Made by a program: the position numbers and the translations under genes. Positions 54,310 through 62,279 of a stretch of 64,000 nt of DNA are shown one piece after another. The DNA is taken from the NCBI RefSeq assembly GCF_004216715.1, contig NZ_SGXG01000001.1, forward strand, positions 2,588,501 through 2,652,500, read 5' to 3'. The notes beneath the pieces are model-generated. The model worked only from the letters and a program-made list of their open reading frames with translations, had not been told where the DNA came from and did not search any database. Position 1 is the stretch's first letter. The number at the start of each line of letters is the position of its first letter. The stretch is from Cecembia calidifontis. Lineage in GTDB: Bacteria; Bacteroidota; Bacteroidia; Cytophagales; Cyclobacteriaceae.

Positions 54310-55263
54310 TCATGTTAAATTATTTGCAAGTTTAGCAGAAACTACCCGTCTTTCGGCTGCCTTATCCAAACTGACATTAATTTCAAAGCAGATCAAAATG
54401 ATCAGGGAAGTGATAAAAAGCCATAGCATCACGGCGATCATGGCTCCAATTGACCCATAAAGTTTGTTGTAGGTTCCAAAATTATTCAAATAGAAGGTGA
54501 ACAAATAAAAACTGAAGTTGATCAGAAAACCTGCTGTGATTGAGCCTGCTGAGAAGAACTTCCATTTGTCATGGACGGCTGGGGCAAAGCGGAAAATATA
54601 TGCGGTCGCCAGGGTAAAAAGTCCCAATAACACAATAAACCTGAAAATGGTCAATAAGTAATAGTAAAGGTTGCTGGATACAATTTTCCACTCTGAGATA
54701 TTGTATAGGATACTGCTCCCAAGGATCATCACCACTACCGCACCGCAGATCGCCAGGACCAAGACCATCACAATACTGACAGCAATTAGCCTTGTGGTCA
54801 AGAATGAACGGTTTTCTTTTGTTCTGTACACCGCATTAAAGGCATTCATCATGGAGACAACCCCGTTGGTTGAAAGGAATAGGGCCAGAAAAAAACCGAT
54901 AGAAAGCAAACTTTGCCTCGGTTTACTAACTATATCCATGATGGTCGATTCAGCTTCCTGGTAGATACTTGCGGGAATCAGGTCTCCGATGAATAAAAGG
55001 ATATTTTGAGTGGTTACATTGGGAAAGAAATAACCGATGTAAGGGATCATGTTGAGTAGAAAAAGCAGCAAGGGGAACATGGCAACCGTAAAGCTAAAAG
55101 CCATAGCACCGGCCCTTTCATTGAGGTCATCTTTTCTAAGCTGCTCAAGGAATATTCTACCAACATCATACAGGTTTTGGTCAGGATTTCCCAAATGGAA
55201 TTTCCTAAGGAGCTTTGCTTTACGGGTAAACTTAATAGATAATAAACGTATCCTTTTTTTCAC
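54310..55263 (-). CDS. YihY/BrkB family membrane protein
   Basis: 317-aa inner-membrane protein with six hydrophobic segments. Conserved YihY features: LNERAGAMAFSFTVAMFPLLLFLL, LSTNGVVSMMNAFNAVYRTKENRSFL, and TYNKLYGSIGAMIAVMLWLFITSLIIL near the C-terminus. The family was once called RNase BN in error, and its function is unknown. It is 11 bp downstream of the thioesterase gene, in an operon with mltG. Confidence 0.88.
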   Translation of the reverse strand: MKKRIRLLSIKFTRKAKLLRKFHLGNPDQNLYDVGRIFLEQLRKDDLNERAGAMAFSFTVAMFPLLLFLLNMIPYIGYFFPNVTTQNILLFIGDLIPASIYQEAESTIMDIVSKPRQSLLSIGFFLALFLSTNGVVSMMNAFNAVYRTKENRSFLTTRLIAVSIVMVLVLAICGAVVVMILGSSILYNISEWKIVSSNLYYYLLTIFRFIVLLGLFTLATAYIFRFAPAVHDKWKFFSAGSITAGFLINFSFYLFTFYLNNFGTYNKLYGSIGAMIAVMLWLFITSLIILICFEINVSLDKAAERRVVSAKLANNLT

Positions 55264-55274
55264 TTAAAAATGGA

Positions 55275-55682
55275 TTATTCAAAATAAGGCTGCAATAAAT
55301 CTAACAAATATTGTGGAGGTCTACAGGGTTTGTGGCTGTCTTTTTTCAAAAAGGTCAAAGTGGTCCATCCTTTTGTAATGAGTTCTTTTTCCTCATTAAA
55401 AACCTCATATTCAAATTTTATCCTGATCCCAGGCATTTCCGGAATCCTGGTTTTGATGGTCAAAAGCTCGTCATATTTTCCAGGTTTCAGGAATTGGGTG
55501 TGGAGTTCCAGAACAGGCATCATGATGCCCTCCTCCTCCATTTGCCTGTAGGAAAACCCTGCCGAGCGAAGGGCTTCTACCCTTGCCACCTCAAAATACA
55601 TGGCATAATTCCCATAATAAACATAGGCCATCTGGTCTGTTTCCGCATATCTAACTCTTACTTGGGTCTCTGCCTGGAACAT
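55275..55682 (-). CDS. YbgC-type acyl-CoA thioesterase
   Basis: 135-aa hotdog-fold thioesterase. RYAETDQMAYVYYGNYAMYFE holds the catalytic Asp of the 4-hydroxybenzoyl-CoA thioesterase/YbgC subgroup, with the usual helix and strands after it (LRSAGFSYRQMEEEGIMMPV, KWTTLTF-like end). Substrate chain length unknown. It starts 2 bp after the mltG stop, so it is translationally coupled. Confidence 0.88.
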   Translation of the reverse strand: MFQAETQVRVRYAETDQMAYVYYGNYAMYFEVARVEALRSAGFSYRQMEEEGIMMPVLELHTQFLKPGKYDELLTIKTRIPEMPGIRIKFEYEVFNEEKELITKGWTTLTFLKKDSHKPCRPPQYLLDLLQPYFE

Positions 55683-55684
55683 AA

Positions 55685-56725
55685 TCAGTAAATATTTGCT
55701 TTGTTTAATGCCACTTGGTATTTCCTTGCGTTGATCAGGTGATCGTTGAAATTTTTCGCGAAAGCATGATAGCCTGAGAAATCATCCTTGGCGCAAAAAT
55801 AGAGGTAATCGTGGTTTTCATAATTTAGCACGGCATCCAAAGCTGAAATTTCCGGAAGGTTGATAGGCCCAGGAGGAAGTCCGGTGTATTTGTAGGTATT
55901 GTACGGGCTATCAATTTCTTTATGGGTATTTAACACCCTCCTTATAGAAAAGTCTCCGGCAGCAAACACCAGCGTAGGGTCAGCCTGAAGGGGCATATTA
56001 ATTCTTAATCTGTTCATGTAAACTCCAGCCACTCTGGGCCTTTCATCGGCTTTTTGGGTTTCTGCTTGAACAATAGAAGCCAAGGTGGATACTTCTATTG
56101 GACTAAGTCCAATCTTTCTGGCTTTTTGCTTCCTTTCTTCTGTCCAAAACTTGTCATATTCTCTGTACATCCTGTCAAAGAGATTTTCCGGGCTGGTATT
56201 CCACCAAAGTTCATAAGTATTTGGGATGAACATGGACATCACCGTTTCTTTAGTAAAACCAAACTTTGAGATGTACACGGAATCATTCAAAAGGTCCAGA
56301 AACTGTTCAGGTTCCATTTCAAGGTTTTTGGTCAACCTTTCTGCCAGGTCTTCTTTTGTCCTTATATTATTGAAAGTAACCTTGACAGGAGTTTGGCTTC
56401 CACGGAGAATCCGGATTAAATTGAGGTTATTTGTTCGGGGAGGGATAGTGAATAAACCTGGTTTGACCGATTCCTGATAATCCATCACTTTGGCCACAAA
56501 ACTGAAAGTGATGATGTCATTGATGACTCCATTGTTGTACAAGCTGTCAGAAACCTGTTTAAATGTGGCGTTGCTTGGGATCTTTAATAAATAGGGTTCT
56601 TCTTTATCTACCAGGGCATTGGGGCTAAAAAAGGCCTGGTAAAAATAGAAAGACAGAGAAGTCAACATCACTGAGAAGGTGATGATGGCAATGAGGTATA
56701 TTTTTGTTTTTTTATCTTCAAACAT
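55685..56725 (-). CDS. mltG: Endolytic transglycosylase MltG
   Basis: 346-aa inner-membrane-anchored peptidoglycan transglycosylase thought to end glycan strand synthesis. One N-terminal transmembrane helix (about 10-30), a LysM-like region, then the YceG catalytic domain with ASIVQAETQ (catalytic Glu222), RMNMPLQADPTL-like LQADPTLVFA, and SPYNTYKYTGLPPGPINLPEISALDAV. It heads a three-gene operon with a thioesterase and a BrkB protein. Confidence 0.93.
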   Translation of the reverse strand: MFEDKKTKIYLIAIITFSVMLTSLSFYFYQAFFSPNALVDKEEPYLLKIPSNATFKQVSDSLYNNGVINDIITFSFVAKVMDYQESVKPGLFTIPPRTNNLNLIRILRGSQTPVKVTFNNIRTKEDLAERLTKNLEMEPEQFLDLLNDSVYISKFGFTKETVMSMFIPNTYELWWNTSPENLFDRMYREYDKFWTEERKQKARKIGLSPIEVSTLASIVQAETQKADERPRVAGVYMNRLRINMPLQADPTLVFAAGDFSIRRVLNTHKEIDSPYNTYKYTGLPPGPINLPEISALDAVLNYENHDYLYFCAKDDFSGYHAFAKNFNDHLINARKYQVALNKANIY

Positions 56726-56800
56726 AATTTTTGCTTCAAACAGAAGAATAACGGCAAAAATAGAGATTTTTGTTCACCAGGCTAATCTAAAATTGAAACA

Positions 56801-57214
56801 ATGCCCTCATCTATCCAGGTAACATGCGCCCTTATCCTTCAGGATCAAAAAGTTTTATGTGCTCAAAGAAGTGGAAATATGGCTCTTCCCTGGAAGTGGG
56901 AATTTCCCGGAGGCAAGATTGAAAAAGGAGAGACCCCAGAGCAATGTTTATTGAGAGAAATTAAGGAAGAACTCAACTTGGATATTGAAATTGTAATGGC
57001 TTTTCCAGTCAATAAGCATGATTATGGCAATGGAAAAGTTGTCGAACTTATTCCATTTTTAGCCAAACTTCGGGGAGGTGATCTGATTTTGAAAGAACAT
57101 ACACAAATACTTTGGAAAGGAGTAGAGGAGTTACGAAGCCTGGATTGGGCAGAGGCCGATATTCCAATTGTGGAAGGTTTTGTTACGTGGTTTTTGGATA
57201 GATTCCAAGCTTAA
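56801..57214 (+). CDS. MutT-type Nudix hydrolase
   Basis: 137-aa pyrophosphohydrolase with a full Nudix box GGKIEKGETPEQCLLREIKEELNLD (about 37-60). WEFPGGKIEKGE and the preceding VLCAQRSGNMALPWKW fit the 8-oxo-dGTP/(d)NTP pyrophosphohydrolase group, which sanitises nucleotide pools, rather than ADP-ribose hydrolases. Divergent from mltG and monocistronic. Confidence 0.88.
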   Translation: MPSSIQVTCALILQDQKVLCAQRSGNMALPWKWEFPGGKIEKGETPEQCLLREIKEELNLDIEIVMAFPVNKHDYGNGKVVELIPFLAKLRGGDLILKEHTQILWKGVEELRSLDWAEADIPIVEGFVTWFLDRFQA

Positions 57215-57335
57215 GAAGGGTAAATTGGTACAGGGTTACCCATTTAATTGCATCAACTCTATTTCTGTATATTATTCATTTTCAAATAATTGAATAGTGT
57301 TTAATTTTTTAACACAAACTAAAAACAGCTAAAAT

Positions 57336-57366
57336 TTTGACTTGAGCTTAAGTCGACCTAACTTCG
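57336..57366 (+). promoter_or_regulatory. Promoter of the Sua5/YrdC-like gene with palindromic spacer
   Basis: TTTG (57336-57339), 19 bases, TAACTTCG (57359-57366, one mismatch). The spacer starts with GACTTGAGCTTAAGTC (57339-57354), a 16-base palindrome with one mismatch. Predicted leader to the ATG at 57463 is about 93 nt. Confidence 0.5.
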
Positions 57367-57462
57367 ATAATAAGAAGTGGGGCATATTTAATGCCGAAGA
57401 CTTTAAGAATATTGGTTTCTTGTAAACAACAGGTCGAATTCTTAGGACAAAATACTGAAAAA

Positions 57463-58092
57463 ATGGCTGCTGAATTCATTAAACTACATGCTGAAAATCC
57501 GGAGATGAGAAAAATCCAAAAAATCGTGGATATTCTCAGGGATGGGGGTGTAATCATTTATCCCACGGATACAGTATATGGTATGGGTTGTGACATCCAC
57601 AACCAAAGGGCAGTAGAAAGAATTGCTCAGATCAAAGGTATTAAGCCCAAAAAGCACAATTTTTCCTTTATTTGTTACGATCTGAGCAATATTTCGGAAT
57701 ATACTAGGGCCTTGAGTACCCCTGTCTTTAAGGTGATGAAAAAGGCGCTGCCTGGTCCATATACTTTTATTTTAGAGGCGAACAATTCAGTTCCCAAAAT
57801 TCTTAACAGCAACAAAAAGACGGTGGGTATCCGAGTTCCTGACCATTCGATCCCAAGGCTCTTGGTTAAGGAGTTGGGATCTCCCATCCTGACCACTTCC
57901 ATACATGATGAGGATGATGTCATCGAATACAGCACGGATCCTGAGTTGATTTATGAAAAGTACAAAGACCTGGTAGATGTGGTCATTGATGGAGGATATG
58001 GCAATAATGTGGCTTCCACAATTTTGGATTGTACTGGAGATGAAATCGAAGTAGTCAGAGAGGGATTGGGGCCTGTGGATGAAATTCTGTAG
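57463..58092 (+). CDS. Threonylcarbamoyl-AMP synthase (Sua5/YrdC/YciO family)
   Basis: 209-aa protein with the YrdC fold. Family blocks: [22 protein letters not shown] at the N-terminus (start of the ATP/threonine pocket), [26 protein letters not shown] and [15 protein letters not shown]. The subgroup can be YrdC (t6A37 of tRNA) or YciO-like, where activity is less sure. The frame opens at 57391, but those 24 residues do not resemble the family and [14 protein letters not shown] is preferred. 21 bp before wbqC-like gene. Confidence 0.87.
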   Translation: MAAEFIKLHAENPEMRKIQKIVDILRDGGVIIYPTDTVYGMGCDIHNQRAVERIAQIKGIKPKKHNFSFICYDLSNISEYTRALSTPVFKVMKKALPGPYTFILEANNSVPKILNSNKKTVGIRVPDHSIPRLLVKELGSPILTTSIHDEDDVIEYSTDPELIYEKYKDLVDVVIDGGYGNNVASTILDCTGDEIEVVREGLGPVDEIL

Positions 58093-58113
58093 TATGCGTG
58101 TAGAGCTTATTGG

Positions 58114-58731
58114 ATGGTTGCATTGACTGAATTATTTTACCTTCCTTCACTGGAATATTTCACGGCGGTATTGGGGAGTGAAGAGATTATTTTGGACGAT
58201 ACGGAGAAGTATCACAAGCAAACTTACAGGAACAGGACTTCAATTATGCTGGCGAATAAGGTGGAGGTTTTGTCTATTCCTGTATTAGGAGGCAACAAGA
58301 GGCTTCCTTACAAGGAAGTTAAAATTGATTATGGTCAAAAGTGGAAAAACGTTCATTTGAGAGGAATTCAGTCGGGGTATGGAAAAGCGCCATTTTTTGA
58401 GTATTTTTATCCGTATTTTGAAAATATTTATCAAAAGAACCTGACATATCTTTTTGACCTGAATTTAGAATTACTGACAGTTTGTCTTAAACTCCTGCAA
58501 CTGGATGTCAAACTTTCCGTAATGGGAAATATAGGTGAAAAAGCCGTTGGGAATGATATTAGAGGCCTTTTAAATGCCAAAAAGGGATTTGAGACCAGAT
58601 CATTCTACCAATCTGAGGCATATTCTCAATTATTTGGCGTAAACTTTGTCCCTAACCTAAGTGTTGTTGATCTGCTTTTTTGTGAAGGTCCGGCGTCAAA
58701 AAAAGTACTACAGGCTTCTCAAAAAAAATGA
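58114..58731 (+). CDS. WbqC family protein
   Basis: 205-aa protein with the WbqC-like fold of unknown enzymology. Family hallmarks: LFYLPSLEYFTAVLGSEEIILDDTEKYHKQTYRNR at the start, LSIPVLGGNKRLPYKEVKID and KAPFFEYFYPYFENIY. Homologues are found in O-antigen clusters but also widely as stand-alone genes in Bacteroidota. It follows the Sua5/YrdC-like gene closely and is probably co-transcribed with it. Confidence 0.87.
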   Translation: MVALTELFYLPSLEYFTAVLGSEEIILDDTEKYHKQTYRNRTSIMLANKVEVLSIPVLGGNKRLPYKEVKIDYGQKWKNVHLRGIQSGYGKAPFFEYFYPYFENIYQKNLTYLFDLNLELLTVCLKLLQLDVKLSVMGNIGEKAVGNDIRGLLNAKKGFETRSFYQSEAYSQLFGVNFVPNLSVVDLLFCEGPASKKVLQASQKK

Positions 58732-58816
58732 TTGAACAATCGTTAAAAGGATTGTGTTTTTAAAACAAATTCGGTAACATTAGTACAGATTTAAAATAAG
58801 ATCAGAAAGGATATAC

Positions 58817-61351
58817 ATGGAAGCAAAATTTTCAAACAGAGTCAAAGAGGTGATCTCCCTCAGCCGCGAAGAAGCACTGCGGTTGGGACATGATTACATT
58901 GGAACGGAACACCTCTTGTTGGGAATGATTCGTGAGGGGGAAGGAGTGGCTGTTTCCATACTGAAAAAGTTGGGAGTTCCTTTGGATGAACTCAGAAATT
59001 CTATTGAAAGAGCGGTAAAGGGTACAGCAAACCATAATGTCAAAAATCTGGCAAATATTCCATTGACCAGGCAGTCCGAAAAGGTATTGAAAATTACTTA
59101 TCTGGAAGCAAAAATATTCAAAAGTCAACTAATAGGAACGGAGCATTTACTCCTTTCCATTTTAAGGGATGAAGACAATATTGCTACCCAGATCCTGCAT
59201 AAGTTCGATGCCAATTATGATGCCGTTAAGGAAATGTTAGAATTCCAGACCAACAGCGGACCAAGATCTAAAGCTGAGGCGGATGATCCGGATGAGGATA
59301 GCTCAAAATTATTCGGTTCTTCTTCCGGTAGTGGTTCCTCAGGTGCTGCATCCAAAGGTTCTGCCGAGAAGTCCAGGACACCCGTGTTGGATAATTTCGG
59401 TAGGGATCTTACTAAAATGGCTGAAGAGGACAAATTGGATCCCATTATTGGTAGGGAAAAGGAAATTGAGCGAGTAGCCCAGATTCTTTCCCGTAGAAAG
59501 AAGAACAACCCTATATTGATCGGTGAGCCGGGAGTAGGTAAAACTGCCATTGCAGAAGGATTGGCCCTGAGAATCGTTCAGAAGAAAGTTTCCCGTGTGT
59601 TGTTCAATAAAAGGGTAGTTACCCTGGATTTGGCTTCTTTGGTAGCAGGTACCAAATACAGAGGACAATTCGAGGAGAGAATGAAGGCTGTGATGAACGA
59701 GCTGGAAAAATCACCTAATGTTATCCTGTTTATAGATGAGCTGCATACCATTGTAGGGGCAGGAGGAGCCAGTGGCTCTTTGGATGCTTCCAACATGTTT
59801 AAGCCTGCGCTTGCAAGAGGAGAAATCCAATGTATTGGTGCTACCACTTTGGATGAATACAGGCAATATATCGAAAAAGATGGTGCCTTGGCCAGAAGAT
59901 TCCAGATGGTCATGGTAGATGCTACCTCTCCTGAAGAGACTATTCAGATTCTGAACAATATTAAGGATAAGTACGAAGATCACCACAATGTGATTTATAC
60001 TCCTGAGGCTATTGAGGCCTGCGTGAAATTGTCAGACAGGTATATTTCTGATAGATTCCTTCCTGATAAGGCCATAGATATCTTGGATGAGGCCGGTGCC
60101 CGTGTGCATATCAACAATATCCATGTTCCGGAAGAAATTCTGAAGCTGGAGGAAGAGGTCGAAAAGATCAAGGTTGAGAAAAACAGGGTAGTGAAAAGCC
60201 AAAAGTATGAAGAGGCTGCCCAGTTGAGGGATAAGGAGAAAAAATTGCTTGAGCAATTGGAGAATGCTAAGTTAAAATGGGAAGAGGAAAGCAAGACGAA
60301 GCGTTACGTGGTCGATGAAGACAATGTAGCAGAAGTTATTGCTATGATGACCGGAATTCCTGCCAAACGTATTGCTCAGAACGAAGGAGCCAAGTTGCTC
60401 AATATGGCAGAGGAATTGAAAAGCAAAGTAATTGGTCAGGATGAAGCCATCAAGAAATTAGTCAAGGCTATCCAAAGAACCAGAGTGGGCTTGAAAGATC
60501 CTAAAAAACCCATTGGTTCATTTATCTTCCTTGGACCAACCGGAGTTGGTAAAACTGAGTTGGCCAAAACTTTGGCAACTTATCTCTTCGACAAGGAAGA
60601 TGCCTTGGTAAGAATTGATATGTCCGAATACATGGAGAAATTCAGCGTGTCCAGATTGGTTGGAGCGCCTCCAGGTTATGTCGGATATGAAGAAGGCGGC
60701 CAACTGACTGAAAAGGTAAGAAGAAAGCCTTATTCTGTGGTGCTTTTGGATGAAATTGAAAAAGCACACCCAGATGTGTTCAATATCCTGCTTCAGGTCT
60801 TGGACGATGGAATCCTTACGGATGGTCTGGGCAGAAGAGTGGATTTCAGAAATACCATCATCATCATGACTTCAAATATCGGAGTCAGGGATCTTAAGGA
60901 TTTTGGTGCAGGTATCGGGTTTGCTTCCAAAGCTAAACAACAGAGCATGGATGACGTCATGAAATCTACCATCCAAAGCGCACTGAAAAAAGCCTTTAGC
61001 CCTGAGTTCCTCAATAGATTGGATGATGTTGTTGTATTCAACTCTCTGGATAAGGAGCATATTCATAAGATCATTGATATCAGTCTGAAAAAACTCTTTA
61101 CCCGAATCACTGATCTGGGTTATAAAATTCAATTGACAGACAAGGCGAAGGATTTCTTGGCTGAAAAAGGTTACGACCAGCAATATGGTGCAAGACCCCT
61201 GAACAGGGCCATCCAAAAATACCTCGAGGACGCTTTAGCCGAGGAGATATTGAAAGGAGATCTCAGTGAAGGTGATGTTATCCTTGCGGATTATTCCGGT
61301 GAAGGGGATGAACTTACCATCACAGTCAATAAAAAAGAAAAAGCTGAGTAA
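58817..61351 (+). CDS. clpC: ATP-dependent Clp protease ATP-binding subunit ClpC
   Basis: 844-aa AAA+ unfoldase that feeds substrates to ClpP. Clp N-domain (about 3-145, double Clp repeat EALRLGHDYIGTEHLLLGMIREGEGVA and KSQLIGTEHLLLSILRDED), AAA-1 with GEPGVGKTA, FIDELHTIVGAG, a UVR/middle region with QLRDKEKKLLEQLE, AAA-2 with GPTGVGKTE and LLDEIEKAHPDVFNILLQVL, and a C-terminal IGF (GAGIGFASK) that docks ClpP. AGAAAGGA lies 8 bases before the ATG, one of the few good ribosome binding sites here. Confidence 0.96.
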   Translation: MEAKFSNRVKEVISLSREEALRLGHDYIGTEHLLLGMIREGEGVAVSILKKLGVPLDELRNSIERAVKGTANHNVKNLANIPLTRQSEKVLKITYLEAKIFKSQLIGTEHLLLSILRDEDNIATQILHKFDANYDAVKEMLEFQTNSGPRSKAEADDPDEDSSKLFGSSSGSGSSGAASKGSAEKSRTPVLDNFGRDLTKMAEEDKLDPIIGREKEIERVAQILSRRKKNNPILIGEPGVGKTAIAEGLALRIVQKKVSRVLFNKRVVTLDLASLVAGTKYRGQFEERMKAVMNELEKSPNVILFIDELHTIVGAGGASGSLDASNMFKPALARGEIQCIGATTLDEYRQYIEKDGALARRFQMVMVDATSPEETIQILNNIKDKYEDHHNVIYTPEAIEACVKLSDRYISDRFLPDKAIDILDEAGARVHINNIHVPEEILKLEEEVEKIKVEKNRVVKSQKYEEAAQLRDKEKKLLEQLENAKLKWEEESKTKRYVVDEDNVAEVIAMMTGIPAKRIAQNEGAKLLNMAEELKSKVIGQDEAIKKLVKAIQRTRVGLKDPKKPIGSFIFLGPTGVGKTELAKTLATYLFDKEDALVRIDMSEYMEKFSVSRLVGAPPGYVGYEEGGQLTEKVRRKPYSVVLLDEIEKAHPDVFNILLQVLDDGILTDGLGRRVDFRNTIIIMTSNIGVRDLKDFGAGIGFASKAKQQSMDDVMKSTIQSALKKAFSPEFLNRLDDVVVFNSLDKEHIHKIIDISLKKLFTRITDLGYKIQLTDKAKDFLAEKGYDQQYGARPLNRAIQKYLEDALAEEILKGDLSEGDVILADYSGEGDELTITVNKKEKAE

Positions 61352-61382
61352 AAAAGTTGTGTATCACCTATGAATACCAAAG

Positions 61383-61412
61383 AGCTGTTACAGAAATGTA
61401 ACAGCTTTTTTT
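61383..61412 (+). terminator. Terminator after clpC
   Basis: Perfect 10-bp stem AGCTGTTACA (61383-61392) / TGTAACAGCT (61397-61406) with a GAAA loop and T run. Confidence 0.9.
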
Positions 61413-61465
61413 GATTATGCCCGTTTTCCCTAAATATTAAAACCTTTAGCACTAAAAAACAAGTT

Positions 61466-62212
61466 ATGGAAATCTTTCTCGCGACTGAAACATGGATAGC
61501 ATTGGCTACCCTTACATTCCTGGAAATTGTCCTCGGAGTTGATAACATTATCTTTATCTCAATTATATCAAACAAACTCCCGGAAGATCAGCAGGAGAAA
61601 GCAAGAATATTAGGCTTGGCTTTTGCTATGCTTTTCAGAGTGGGCTTATTACTTGGAATTTCTTACATTATCAAATTCAATGATCCTCTGGTTACAGTTT
61701 TTGATTTCAGTTTAAGCGGGAAAGATATGATTTTGGCCTTTGGAGGATTGTTTTTATTGTTCAAATCGACCTTGGAGATCCATCACAAGATGGAAGGGAT
61801 TCCGGAGGAAGTCAAATCCAACTCGGCCAGCAGTTTATCCCAAGTGATATTTCAGATTATTTTATTGGATGTGATATTTTCATTTGACAGTATTCTTACC
61901 GCAGTGGGTCTGGTAAAGGAGGTGGTCGTAATGATCATTGCTGTGATTATTTCCATGATAGTCATGATGTTGTTTGCCGGGAAAATCAGCAAATTCATCA
62001 ACAAGCACCCTACACTTCAGATCTTAGCGCTATCTTTCCTGATCTTGATCGGATTTATGTTGTTGGTGGAGGGCTTCCATTTTGAAGTACCCAAAGGATA
62101 TATCTACTTTGCAGTTTTCTTCTCTCTGGGAGTGGAACTTATCAATATGCGGATGAGACGGAATGTGGAGGGAAAGACAGTAAAACTCAATCCAAGAATC
62201 AAGCAGAAATAA
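61466..62212 (+). CDS. TerC family integral membrane protein
   Basis: 248-aa protein with seven to eight hydrophobic segments. TerC hallmarks: ETWIALATLTFLEIVLGVDNIIFISIISNKLPEDQQ at the N-terminus with its conserved Asp/Asn, and QIILLDVIFSFDSILTAVGLV, both acidic pairs that are metal-binding candidates in the family (Mn efflux in some members). It may handle manganese. Monocistronic between two terminators. Confidence 0.9.
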   Translation: MEIFLATETWIALATLTFLEIVLGVDNIIFISIISNKLPEDQQEKARILGLAFAMLFRVGLLLGISYIIKFNDPLVTVFDFSLSGKDMILAFGGLFLLFKSTLEIHHKMEGIPEEVKSNSASSLSQVIFQIILLDVIFSFDSILTAVGLVKEVVVMIIAVIISMIVMMLFAGKISKFINKHPTLQILALSFLILIGFMLLVEGFHFEVPKGYIYFAVFFSLGVELINMRMRRNVEGKTVKLNPRIKQK

Positions 62213-62244
62213 TACTTCTTTTTATTCCGATATTAGAAAAAAAA

Positions 62245-62278
62245 AGAGGCTGTCCACTTATGCGACAGCCTCTTTTAG
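62245..62278. terminator. Bidirectional terminator between terC and the molybdenum hydroxylase gene
   Basis: Perfect 10-bp stem AGAGGCTGTC (62245-62254) / GACAGCCTCT (62264-62273), 9-base loop, A run before and T run after; it serves both converging genes. Confidence 0.85.
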
Positions 62279-62279
62279 C

